DNA from: Streptomyces agglomeratus
GTDB lineage: Bacteria; Actinomycetota; Actinomycetes; Streptomycetales; Streptomycetaceae
DNA: 64,000 nucleotides
NCBI RefSeq assembly: GCF_001746415.1
Contig: NZ_MEHJ01000001.1
Coordinates: forward strand, 6,392,501-6,456,500
Direction of reading: 5' to 3'
Part shown: piece by piece, positions 40,520 to 48,557 of the stretch
How positions within the stretch are numbered: the stretch's first letter is position 1
Layout: every line of letters starts with the position of its first letter
Made by a program: the position numbers and the translations under genes
Notes under the pieces: generated by a model
Told to the model about the DNA's origin: nothing
Database searches by the model: none
What the model saw: only the letters and a program-made list of their open reading frames with translations

Positions 40520-41683
40520 ATGACACAGGGCGGACAGCGGAATCCCGGGCGGCGCACGGTTATCGGCGCGGCCGTACTCGGGGCCGGGGGCGTCACCCTC
40601 GGACTGCCGGGCACCGCGGGCGCCGCCGGGAGCGAGGGGGACGGCCGGGGCCACACCTCCTACCGTGACCTCCCCGTACCGACCGTCGTGGCGCACCGCG
40701 GAGCCAGCGGCTACCGCCCCGAACACACCATCGGCTCGTACCAGCTCGCCCTCGACATGGGCGCGCACGTCATCGAGCAGGACCTCGTCCCCACCAAGGA
40801 CGGGCACCTCGTCTGCCGCCACGAGAACGACATCACCGGGACCACGGACGTCGCGGCGCACCCCGAGTTCGCGTCCCGCAAGGCGACGAAGTCCGTCGAC
40901 GGCGTGTCGCTCACCGGCTGGTTCACCGAGGACTTCACCCTCGCCGAGCTCAAGACGCTGCGCGCCAAGGAGCGGATCCCGGGCACCCGGCAGGAGAACA
41001 CCCTGTACGACGGCCGCTGGACGATCCCCACCTTCGAGGAGGTGCTGCGCTGGGCCGAGCAGGAGGGCCGCGCCCGGGGCCGGCGGATCTGGCTGCACAT
41101 CGAGACCAAGCACCCCACGTACTTCCGCGGCCGCGGCCTCGGCCTCGAAGAGCCCCTGGCCAAGCTGCTGCGCACGTACGGCCGCCACAAGAAGAACTCG
41201 CCCAACTTCCTCCAGTCCTTCGAGCCCGGCAGCATGCGGCGCATGGCCGGGCTGGTCGCGGCGCCGCGCGTCGTACTCCTGTCCGGCGCCGCCACCCGGC
41301 CCTGGGACTTCCAGGTGGCCGGAGACCCGCGCACCGTCGCCGACCTGGTGAAGCCCGAGGGGCTGAAGTGGATCGCCGACTTCGCCCAGGGGATCGGCCC
41401 CACTCTCGACCTCATCATCCCCAAGGACGCCACGGGCAAGCTGGGGGCGCCGACGACGCTCGTACGGGACGCTCACGCGCGGGGGCTGATACTCCACCCG
41501 TACACGATGCGCAACGAGAACACCTTCCTGCCCGCGGACTTCAGGCGCGGCACCGATCCGGCGGCGTACGGAGACGCGTTCGGCGCCTTCAAGCGCTACT
41601 TCGAACAGGGCATCGACGGCATCTTCTCCGACCACCCGGACACCGCGCTGCTGGCGGCGGAGGACTTCGCGCGCGAGCGCTGA
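40520..41683 (+). CDS. glpQ: Secreted glycerophosphodiester phosphodiesterase
   Basis: 387 residues. Twin-arginine-like signal GRRTVIGAAVLGAGGVTLG, cleavage near AGAAG. Active-site motifs VVAHRGASGYRPEHTIGSY (HR), VIEQDLVPTKDGHLVCRHEND (E-x-D, H) and IHIETKHPTYF-like LHIETKHPTYF. Hydrolyses glycerophosphodiesters to glycerol-3-phosphate. The ATG at 40520 follows GGAGGAG. Confidence 0.9.
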   Translation: MTQGGQRNPGRRTVIGAAVLGAGGVTLGLPGTAGAAGSEGDGRGHTSYRDLPVPTVVAHRGASGYRPEHTIGSYQLALDMGAHVIEQDLVPTKDGHLVCRHENDITGTTDVAAHPEFASRKATKSVDGVSLTGWFTEDFTLAELKTLRAKERIPGTRQENTLYDGRWTIPTFEEVLRWAEQEGRARGRRIWLHIETKHPTYFRGRGLGLEEPLAKLLRTYGRHKKNSPNFLQSFEPGSMRRMAGLVAAPRVVLLSGAATRPWDFQVAGDPRTVADLVKPEGLKWIADFAQGIGPTLDLIIPKDATGKLGAPTTLVRDAHARGLILHPYTMRNENTFLPADFRRGTDPAAYGDAFGAFKRYFEQGIDGIFSDHPDTALLAAEDFARER

Positions 41684-41773
41684 CGGGAGCGCGGGGAGGG
41701 CCGCGTGTCCACGGACGGGTGACTGTGGCGCCGTACGGCAACCGCCGGCCGCCGGCCTCACGTCCCGCCTGGC

Positions 41774-42340
41774 ATGACCCTCCCCGTGATCATCCCCGTC
41801 CCCGCCGCCCCGCCCACGGCGGCGTCGTCCGCCCTCTTCCGTACGCTGCGCCCCCTGCTCGCCGCCGAAGCCGTCGCGGAGGCGGCGGGCGGCGGAGTCG
41901 AGGCGGGCGACCTCGAACAGGCCGTATGGCTGCGGCTCGTCGAACTCCTCGACGGCTCGGGCCCGCCGCCCGACCCGGCGGGCTGGCTGCTGCACGCCGT
42001 ACGGACCGAGGCGAGCCTGGCCCGCCGCGCGACGCGGCGTGAACTGCCCTGCCCCGCCCCACCGGCCGCGACGGCAGACACCACCTGCCCGGAACGCGCC
42101 GCGCTGAGCGCGGAGCGGCGGCGGGCCCTGCGTGCGGCGGTCCGGAGGCTGCCCGGAAGGTGTCCACGGCTGCTGGACGCGATGCTGTCGCCGTCCGACC
42201 CCACGTACCGGGAAATCGCAGGAAGGTTGGGAATGTCACAGGGCAGTTTGGGGCCCATGCGTTCCCGTTGCCTGGGATGCCTGCGCAGAATGCTGGCGGC
42301 GGAGGTTGCGGCTCCAGGGCAAAGGGGAATGGAGCGATAA
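41774..42340 (+). CDS. Sigma-70-like factor with sigma-4 helix-turn-helix
   Basis: 188 residues. The C-terminal half has a sigma region 4 pattern: RRALRAAVRRLPGRCPRLLDAML and PTYREIAGRLGMSQGSLGPMRSRCLGCLRRML. The N-terminal half corresponds weakly to region 2 (DLEQAVWLRLVELLDG). Looks like an ECF-type or sigma-like regulator; no anti-sigma gene adjacent. Followed 37 bases later by a GNAT gene. Confidence 0.75.
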   Translation: MTLPVIIPVPAAPPTAASSALFRTLRPLLAAEAVAEAAGGGVEAGDLEQAVWLRLVELLDGSGPPPDPAGWLLHAVRTEASLARRATRRELPCPAPPAATADTTCPERAALSAERRRALRAAVRRLPGRCPRLLDAMLSPSDPTYREIAGRLGMSQGSLGPMRSRCLGCLRRMLAAEVAAPGQRGMER

Positions 42341-42377
42341 GCAACCGGCGTATCAGGCGAGCGGGAGGCATGCACAC

Positions 42378-42881
42378 ATGGGCATGAGCGTGACCATCTC
42401 AGCGGCAACGGCGCAGGATGCCGAGCAGATCCTCAAGTTGCAGTACCTGTGTTACCAGGGCGAGGCCGAGCTGTACGGCGACTACAGCATCGAGCCGCTC
42501 ACCCAGACCCTCGACGATCTGCGGGCCGAACTCGGGCGCAGCCACACGCTGGTGGCCCGGCTCGGCGACGAGGTGGTCGCGTCCGTGCGTGCGGCCGTGG
42601 ACGAGGCGGGCACCGCGCGGATCGCGAAGCTCATCGTGCACCCCCGGATGCAGCGGCACGGCCTCGGCGGGCGGCTGCTCGACGCGATCGAGGCGTACTT
42701 CGCCGGGGAGCCCGCCGCGAAGCGCTTCCAGCTCTTCACCGGTCACCGCAGCGAGGGCAGTCTGCGGCTGTACCGCAGCCACGGTTACGCCCTGGTGGCC
42801 ACGGAGCAGGTGGCACCGGGCTTCGCCCTGGTCACCCTTCAGAAGGAGCCCGCGGCGCGGACGCTCGCCGCGAGCGCGTAG
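42378..42881 (+). CDS. GNAT family N-acetyltransferase
   Basis: 167 residues. Motif A VRAAVDEAGTARIAKLIVHPRMQRHGLGGRLLDAIEAYF with the acetyl-CoA loop Q/RxxGxG/A as MQRHGLGGRL. LRLYRSHGYALV is motif B. Substrate unknown. The ATG at 42378 has GGGAGG nine bases ahead; ATG 42384 is an alternative. Confidence 0.85.
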   Translation: MGMSVTISAATAQDAEQILKLQYLCYQGEAELYGDYSIEPLTQTLDDLRAELGRSHTLVARLGDEVVASVRAAVDEAGTARIAKLIVHPRMQRHGLGGRLLDAIEAYFAGEPAAKRFQLFTGHRSEGSLRLYRSHGYALVATEQVAPGFALVTLQKEPAARTLAASA

Positions 42882-42987
42882 GCGGCGGGGCCTGCCCCGC
42901 CCCGCCCCTTCCCATGTGTCACCCCGGGAAGGGGTGGGCAAGGCGAAGGGGCGGGCAAGGCGAAAGTTTTCGCCTCAGGCGTCCGCC

Positions 42988-43416
42988 CTACCCGCGCCGC
43001 CGCGCCTTCCGCAGCCACATGACGCCCGTCACCGGCAGCAGCACCGGGATGAACAGGTAGCCCTTCCCGAACGCCGACCACACCGTCGCGTCGGGGAACG
43101 CCGACGGCTCGATCACCGTCCACGTCCCCACCACCAGGACGCCCAGCAGCTCCGCCCCGCAGCACACCAGCGCCGCCCGCCGGGCGGTCTCCCCGCCCCG
43201 CACCAGCGTGTACGTGATGAAGGCGTACACCACCGCGGCCACGGCGGACAGCGTGTAGGCGAGCGGAGCCCGGTCGTACTCCGTGGCGATCTGGTAGGCC
43301 GAACGGGACACCGCGCCGACCGACATGACGCCGTACAGCCAGACCAGCAGCAGCCCCGGCCCACTCACCAGCCGCGTGCGCGAACCGGCGCGCTCCCGCG
43401 TGACGGGCTCGCTCAT
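42988..43416 (-). CDS. Four-helix integral membrane protein
   Basis: 142 residues with about four helices (GLLLVWLYGVMSVGAVS, LSAVAAVVYAFITYTLV, LVCCGAELLGVLVVGTW, FGKGYLFIPVLLPVTGVMWL). Unknown function. Starts three bases after the next minus-strand gene ends, so the two form one operon. Confidence 0.75.
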   Translation of the reverse strand: MSEPVTRERAGSRTRLVSGPGLLLVWLYGVMSVGAVSRSAYQIATEYDRAPLAYTLSAVAAVVYAFITYTLVRGGETARRAALVCCGAELLGVLVVGTWTVIEPSAFPDATVWSAFGKGYLFIPVLLPVTGVMWLRKARRRG

Positions 43417-43418
43417 CG

Positions 43419-43778
43419 TCAGCCTCCCCAGATGTCGTGCAGCCGGACTTCGAGCACGGCCAGCACGACCGCGCCGGCCGAGACGGTCACCGAACCCCAC
43501 CGGGTCCGCTCGCCCAGGGAAAGGAAACCGGCGGCGGGCACCGCGGCGAGCGCCCCGACGAGGTACGAAACGAAGATCACCGTGCCTTCGTCCGGCTTGC
43601 CGCCGCCCGCCAGCCGCACGACGCCCACGACCACCTGGGCGAGGGCGAGCAGGGACACCACGGCCATGCCGATGAAGTGCCAGTCCTTGGTGGGCTGATC
43701 GCGGAAGGCGGCGTAACCGCACCACGCGGCGAGTACGAGCGCGGCCGCGGAGACCGCGACCGTCAGGGCGTCGAGCAT
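43419..43778 (-). CDS. Small integral membrane protein
   Basis: 119 residues, about four helices (LTVAVSAAALVLAAWCGYAAF, FIGMAVVSLLALAQVVVGVV, VIFVSYLVGALAAVPAAGFL, VTVSAGAVVLAVLEV). Conserved-looking Streptomyces hypothetical. First gene of the pair with the four-helix protein; divergent from the HAD gene with 62 bases between. Confidence 0.75.
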   Translation of the reverse strand: MLDALTVAVSAAALVLAAWCGYAAFRDQPTKDWHFIGMAVVSLLALAQVVVGVVRLAGGGKPDEGTVIFVSYLVGALAAVPAAGFLSLGERTRWGSVTVSAGAVVLAVLEVRLHDIWGG

Positions 43779-43840
43779 GACGACGAGCGTATTACGACCG
43801 TTTACGTCCGCGACAACGGGTGGGCGTAGGGTCGACGCCC

Positions 43841-44494
43841 ATGAAGATCCACGCCGAAGCCCTCCTGTTCGACAACGACGGAACGCTCCTGTCCTCCCTG
43901 GAGTCGGTGATCCGCTGCTGGACCCGCTGGGCGGGGGAGTACGGCATATCGGCGGAGGAATTCGCGGCCGTGGAACTGCACGGCCGCCCCGCCGCCGAGA
44001 TCGCCGCGGACCTGCTGCCCGCGGACGTGGTGCCGGCGGCGGTCGCCCGTATCGAACAGCTGGAGGTCGAGGACGTGACCAGCGCCGGCGCAGTGGTGCT
44101 GCTCCCCGGCACCGCCGCGCTCCTCGCGAGCCTGCCCGCCGACCGCTGGGCCGTCGTCACCTCCGCCACCCGCAGGCTCGCCGAGGCGCGCCTGGCCGAG
44201 GCCGGCATCCGCCCCAAGGCGATGATCGCCGCGGACGACATCACGCGCGGCAAGCCCGACCCGGAGCCCTACCTGCTCGCGGCCCGCAGGCTGGGGGTCG
44301 ACCCGGCGCGGTGCGTGGTGTTCGAGGACGCTCCCGCAGGGCTCCAGGCCGGCCGCGCGGCGGGCATGACGACCGTGGCGTTGGCCACAACCCACGACCG
44401 CTCCGAGCTGGTCGCGGACATCGTCGTGAACGATCTCTCGGCCGTGTCGGCGCAGGCCACGGACAGCGGCGTGGAGATCTTCGTCGCGGACTGA
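43841..44494 (+). CDS. HAD-family phosphatase
   Basis: 217 residues. Motif I ALLFDNDGTLLSS (DNDGT instead of the usual DxDGT wording, catalytic Asps present), motif II VVTSATRRLAEARL, motif III/IV GKPDPEPYLLAARRLG and CVVFEDAPAGLQAG. Resembles sugar-phosphate phosphatases (2-deoxyglucose-6-phosphatase or phosphoglycolate type). ATG 43841 lies eight bases after TAGGGT (43827-43832), suggesting a leaderless mRNA. Confidence 0.87.
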   Translation: MKIHAEALLFDNDGTLLSSLESVIRCWTRWAGEYGISAEEFAAVELHGRPAAEIAADLLPADVVPAAVARIEQLEVEDVTSAGAVVLLPGTAALLASLPADRWAVVTSATRRLAEARLAEAGIRPKAMIAADDITRGKPDPEPYLLAARRLGVDPARCVVFEDAPAGLQAGRAAGMTTVALATTHDRSELVADIVVNDLSAVSAQATDSGVEIFVAD

Positions 44495-44528
44495 CACCGC
44501 GCCGCACGTCTCCGGTGGCGAGACGGAA

Positions 44529-44547
44529 GTGTCCGCTATTCGGACAC
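44529..44547. promoter_or_regulatory. Inverted repeat upstream of the metNIQ leader
   Basis: GTGTCCG-N5-CGGACAC, 34 bases after the HAD gene stop and about 40 before the leader-peptide ATG. Could terminate the HAD transcript or be an operator for the methionine importer. Confidence 0.4.
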
Positions 44548-44586
44548 GATGGATCGACGCGTACGCACGTCTGGTTTACTCATCGC

Positions 44587-44673
44587 ATGACCACGACGAG
44601 CAGCCGCACCCTTGCGACCGAGGCGACGATGACGCCCGGTGCTCGTTGTATGTGTCGAATGTGCGCCTTCTGA
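44587..44673 (+). CDS. Cys/Met-rich leader peptide upstream of metNIQ
   Basis: 28-residue ORF MTTTSSRTLATEATMTPGAR followed by CMCRMCAF and stop: three cysteines and two methionines in six codons at the end. A TATACT-like box TTTACT (44575-44580) ends six bases before the ATG, and no Shine-Dalgarno is seen, so it appears leaderless. Cysteine-rich leaderless short ORFs that attenuate sulfur genes are described in mycobacteria. Position 212 bases before a methionine importer gene and the residue choice make a sulfur-amino-acid-sensing role likely, by inference. No classic terminator was found downstream. Confidence 0.6.
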   Translation: MTTTSSRTLATEATMTPGARCMCRMCAF

Positions 44674-44884
44674 GGGCCCCTGCCTGAGCCTCGCGCCCCG
44701 AAGCGAGACCCGACAGCCGCGCCCCGAGTCCACCCGAGCGCGTACGTACTCGAAGGACCGGGCCCGCCTGCCCCGCGCACGCGTTGCCTCCGGTACCCAC
44801 CGACCCAGCCGTGCCACGTCCACAAGACGAATGCCCCGTGCCCGGCGGACACTTCGCCGCGCACTCGACAGTGACGGAAACCCT

Positions 44885-45955
44885 GTGATCACCACTACGG
44901 GCCTCACCAAGGTCTATCCCTCGCGTGGCCGCGAAGTCACCGCCCTGGACGGCGTCGACCTGCACGTCCGAGAGGGCGAGGTGTACGGAGTCATCGGTCA
45001 GAGCGGCGCCGGGAAGTCCTCCCTGATCCGCTGCGTCAACCTGCTGGAGCGCCCCACCGCCGGCACGGTGACCGTCGACGGCCAGGACCTCACCGCACTC
45101 GCCGGCCGCGGCCGGCGCGCCGGCAAGGAGCTGCGCCAGGCGCGCAGCCGCATCGGCATGGTCTTCCAGCACTTCAACCTCCTCTCCTCGCGCACCGTGA
45201 AGGACAACATCGAGCTGCCGCTCGAAATCCTCGGCGTGTCCGGGCAGGAACGCTCCCGCAAGGCGCTGGAACTGCTCGACCTCGTCGGCCTCGCCGACAA
45301 GGCGAAGTCCTACCCGGCCCAGCTCTCCGGCGGCCAGAAGCAGCGCGTCGGCATCGCCCGCGCGCTGGCCGGCGACCCCAAGGTGCTGCTCTCCGACGAG
45401 GCCACCTCGGCGCTCGACCCCGAGACCACCCGCTCGATCCTCCAGCTGCTGCGCGACCTCAACCGGCAGCTCGGCCTGACCGTCCTGCTCATCACGCACG
45501 AGATGGACGTCGTCAAGACGATCTGCGACTCGGCCGCGCTGATGAAGAAGGGCCGCATCGTCGAGTCCGGCACGGTGAGCGAGCTCCTGGCGACGCCCGG
45601 ATCCGAACTGGCGCAGGAACTCTTCCCGGTGGGCGGCCAGGCATCGGGCCCCGGCCGCACCGTCATCGACGTCACCTTCCACGGCGAGGCCGCGACGCAG
45701 CCGGTGATCTCCCAGCTCTCCCGTACGTACAACATCGACATCTCGATCCTCGGGGCCGCGATGGACACCGTCGGCGGCAGGCAGATCGGCCGGATGCGCA
45801 TCGAGCTGCCCGGACGGTACGAGGAGAACGTCGTCCCCGTCGGATTCCTGCGCGAGCAGGGGCTCCAGGTCGAGGCCGTGGAAGCACCCGACGAACCCGC
45901 GAACGTACCGGCGCAGGCCGCCGCCCCCGCCCTGGTCAAGGAAGGTGCCAAGTGA
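44885..45955 (+). CDS. metN: Methionine ABC transporter ATP-binding protein
   Basis: 356 residues. Walker A GVIGQSGAGKSSLIR, Q-loop MVFQHFNLL, signature LSGGQKQRVGIARAL, Walker B KVLLSDEATSALD, H-loop LLITHEMDV. The C-terminal ~75 residues form the ACT-like NIL domain that binds methionine and inhibits transport. GTG start at 44885; the frame is open upstream to 44639 but without similarity. Coupled to metI (overlap GTGA). Confidence 0.94.
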   Translation: MITTTGLTKVYPSRGREVTALDGVDLHVREGEVYGVIGQSGAGKSSLIRCVNLLERPTAGTVTVDGQDLTALAGRGRRAGKELRQARSRIGMVFQHFNLLSSRTVKDNIELPLEILGVSGQERSRKALELLDLVGLADKAKSYPAQLSGGQKQRVGIARALAGDPKVLLSDEATSALDPETTRSILQLLRDLNRQLGLTVLLITHEMDVVKTICDSAALMKKGRIVESGTVSELLATPGSELAQELFPVGGQASGPGRTVIDVTFHGEAATQPVISQLSRTYNIDISILGAAMDTVGGRQIGRMRIELPGRYEENVVPVGFLREQGLQVEAVEAPDEPANVPAQAAAPALVKEGAK

Positions 45956-46623
45956 ACTGGTCGGAGATGCAGCCGCTGTTGACGCAGGGAACCGTCGACA
46001 CCCTCTACATGGTGCTGTGGTCCACCGTCGTCTCGGTCATCGGCGGCCTGCCGCTCGGCATCCTGCTCGTCCTCACGGACAAGGGCGGACTGCTCCAGAA
46101 CGTGGCGGTCAACAAGGTCATCGGCGTGATCGTGAACATCGGCCGCTCCCTGCCGTTCATCATCCTGCTGATCGCCCTCATCCCCTTCACGACGCTGGTG
46201 GTGGGTACGTTCATCGGCCCCAGCGCGATGATCGTGCCGCTCGCCATCGGCGCCATCCCCTTCTTCGCCCGGCTCGTCGAGACCGCGATCCGGGAGGTCG
46301 ACCACGGCCTCGTCGAGGCGGTCCAGGCCATGGGCGGCGGCGTACCGACCGTCGTCTTCAAGGTGCTGCTCCCGCAGTCCCTGCCGTCGCTGATCTCCGG
46401 GATCACCACCACCGTCATCGTGCTCGTCGGCTACTCGGCGATGGCGGGCGCGGTCGGCGGCGAGGGCCTCGGCAGCAAGGCCGTCACATACGGATACCAG
46501 CGCTTCGAGACCGAGTTCATGCTGGTCACCGTGGTCATCCTGATCGCGCTCGTGACCGTCGTACAGCTCATCGGCGACGGCGCCACCCGGCTCCTGACGC
46601 GCCGCGGACGCACCGCGTCGTAG
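45952..46623 (+). CDS. metI: Methionine ABC transporter permease
   Basis: 223 residues, about five helices. The EAA loop appears as HGLVEAVQAMGGGVPTVVFKVLLPQS. First helix TLYMVLWSTVVSVIGGLPLGILL. Pairs with MetN and the lipoprotein MetQ. GTG start overlapping metN. Confidence 0.94.
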   Translation: MNWSEMQPLLTQGTVDTLYMVLWSTVVSVIGGLPLGILLVLTDKGGLLQNVAVNKVIGVIVNIGRSLPFIILLIALIPFTTLVVGTFIGPSAMIVPLAIGAIPFFARLVETAIREVDHGLVEAVQAMGGGVPTVVFKVLLPQSLPSLISGITTTVIVLVGYSAMAGAVGGEGLGSKAVTYGYQRFETEFMLVTVVILIALVTVVQLIGDGATRLLTRRGRTAS

Positions 46624-46706
46624 CCGCCCGGAACCTCCTGTCCCAAGCAAGCCCGCACTCCTTGTCCGGGCGACACCACCGCAACACCCAGAAAGAGGCA
46701 CTTTTC

Positions 46707-47570
46707 GTGCGTAAGAACATCAAGATCACCGCGGCTGCCGCCGCCTCCGCCGCCCTCGCCCTCGGCCTCACCGCCTGCGGCACGGCCTCCGACCCGGGCG
46801 CCAAGACCGAGTCCGGCGGCAAGGCCGACCCGTCGAAGGCGCTCGTCGTCGCCGCGTCCCCGACGCCGCACGCCGACATACTGAACTACGTCAAGGACAA
46901 CCTGGCGGCGAAGGCCGGCCTGAAGCTCGAGGTCAAGGAGTTCACGGACTACGTCCTGCCGAACACCGCCACCCAGAGCGGCGAGGTCGACGCCAACTTC
47001 TTCCAGCACAAGCCGTACCTCGACGACTTCAACAAGAAGAAGGGCACGACCATCGTGCCCGTCGCCGATGTCCACCTGGAGCCGCTGGCCCTCTACTCCA
47101 AGAAGGCCAAGGACATCAAGGACATCAAGCCCGGCCAGACGGTCGCGGTGCCCAACGACACCACCAACGAGGGCCGCGCCCTCAAGCTGCTCGCGGACAA
47201 CGGCCTCATCACGCTGAAGGACGGCGCGGGCCAGGACGCCAAGCTGTCCGACATCAAGGACAGGAAGGGCCTGGAGTTCAAGGAGCTGGAGGCGGCGACG
47301 CTGCCCCGCGCCCTGAACGACGTCGACGCCGCGGTCATCAACGGGAACTACGCCATCGAGGCCGACCTCGAGCCCGCGCAGGACTCCCTGGCCATCGAGA
47401 AGGCCGAGGGCAACCCGTACGCCAACTTCCTCGCGGTCAAGAAGGGCAACGAGAAGGACGCGCGCGTCGAGAAGCTCGCCGAGCTCCTGAACTCCGACGA
47501 GGTCAAGAAGTTCATCGAGGACAAGTACGCCGGCTCGATCGTGCCGGCCTTCGGCGCCGTCAAGTCCTGA
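46707..47570 (+). CDS. metQ: Methionine-binding lipoprotein (NlpA family)
   Basis: 287 residues. Lipoprotein signal with lipobox LTACG (cysteine near residue 25). Mature part: VVAASPTPHADILNYVKD, EVKEFTDYVLPNTATQSGEV, ANFFQHKPYLDDFNK, VAVPNDTTNEGRALKLLADN, the NlpA fold. Delivers methionine to MetNI. GTG start with GAAAGAGG eight bases upstream. A strong terminator follows. Confidence 0.95.
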   Translation: MRKNIKITAAAAASAALALGLTACGTASDPGAKTESGGKADPSKALVVAASPTPHADILNYVKDNLAAKAGLKLEVKEFTDYVLPNTATQSGEVDANFFQHKPYLDDFNKKKGTTIVPVADVHLEPLALYSKKAKDIKDIKPGQTVAVPNDTTNEGRALKLLADNGLITLKDGAGQDAKLSDIKDRKGLEFKELEAATLPRALNDVDAAVINGNYAIEADLEPAQDSLAIEKAEGNPYANFLAVKKGNEKDARVEKLAELLNSDEVKKFIEDKYAGSIVPAFGAVKS

Positions 47571-47595
47571 CGCCCGTACGGTCCTTGTGAGCCAG

Positions 47596-47628
47596 GGCCC
47601 CGCCGGCCGCACGCGGCCGCGCGGGGCC
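47596..47628 (+). terminator. metNIQ terminator
   Basis: GGCCCCGC (47596-47603) pairs with GCGGGGCC (47621-47628), enclosing GGCCGC/GCGGCC, followed by TT. 25 bases after the metQ stop. Confidence 0.7.
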
Positions 47629-47732
47629 TTCGCGTTCCCGGGGCGCCGCCACCCGGTCATGCGCACGACGGGGACGATGCTGCATGCTGTGCCTTTACGT
47701 CCCTCACGACGGTCCACGGCATGGAGCTGCGC

Positions 47733-48371
47733 ATGACTACCACCTTCCCGGACATCTCCATCAGCACGGACCGGCTGGTGCTGCGCCCCTTCGACGAATC
47801 GGACATCCCGGCGCTCACCGAGATGATGAGTGACGAGATGGTCACCGCCTGGACCTCCGCGCCCTACCCGTACACCACGCTCGACGCCGAGCGCTGGGTC
47901 CGCAGGATCGCTCCTGCGGAACGTACCCAGGGGCGCGGAATCGCCCTCGCCGTCACGGAATTCCTCACCCAGCGGCTCGTCGGGACCGTCCACCTCCAGC
48001 ACACCGACTGGCGCACCCGCGCCACCGAGGTCGCCTATGTGACGGCCCCGTGGGCGCGCGGCGAGGGCTACGCCACCGAGGCGGTGCTCGCCGTCGCCCA
48101 GTGGATCTTCCGCGACCAGCGGTTCGAGCGCCTGGAACTGCGCACCGCCGCCGACAACACCGCCTCCCAGCAGGTCGCGCAGAAGATCGGCTGCATCAGC
48201 GAAGGCGTCCTGCGCAACGCCTGGATAGCGCGGACCCAGACGGAGGACGGCGGGTGGACCGACATCCGTACGGACTTGATCGTATGGAGCCTGCTGCCCG
48301 AGGATCTCGAAGGTGTGGCCGACCGGATGGCCGACGCGGGCGGCTACGGCGCGTACAACGACTGGAACTGA
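47733..48371 (+). CDS. GNAT acetyltransferase (RimJ/RimL-like)
   Basis: 212 residues. Starts ISTDRLVLRPFDESDIPAL, typical of the RimJ/RimL (Acetyltransf_3) group; motif A VAYVTAPWARGEGYATEAVLAVAQW; then LELRTAADNTASQQVAQKIG. Target unknown (ribosomal protein or antibiotic). ATG 47733 is preferred over 47721 because GGAG precedes it by six bases. Confidence 0.85.
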   Translation: MTTTFPDISISTDRLVLRPFDESDIPALTEMMSDEMVTAWTSAPYPYTTLDAERWVRRIAPAERTQGRGIALAVTEFLTQRLVGTVHLQHTDWRTRATEVAYVTAPWARGEGYATEAVLAVAQWIFRDQRFERLELRTAADNTASQQVAQKIGCISEGVLRNAWIARTQTEDGGWTDIRTDLIVWSLLPEDLEGVADRMADAGGYGAYNDWN

Positions 48372-48557
48372 CCGGAACGGACACGAAGCCACCGGAACCG
48401 GTCCCGAGCGGACTCGGAACCGCATGCCCGCCGGGGGCCGTCCTGGTCTGTACCGGATACGCTCACCCTGCTCGCGCCGTCGCCCGGGCCGCCGCAGAAC
48501 CGCCCGTACCACCAGCGCCCCGTACTCACCAGCGACAACCCCAGGAGACTGACAAGG

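Noticed and set aside
44495..44884. SAM (S-box) riboswitch before metNIQ
   Set aside because: No S-box core helices or conserved AGAG/GGA segments; the Cys/Met leader ORF explains the region better.
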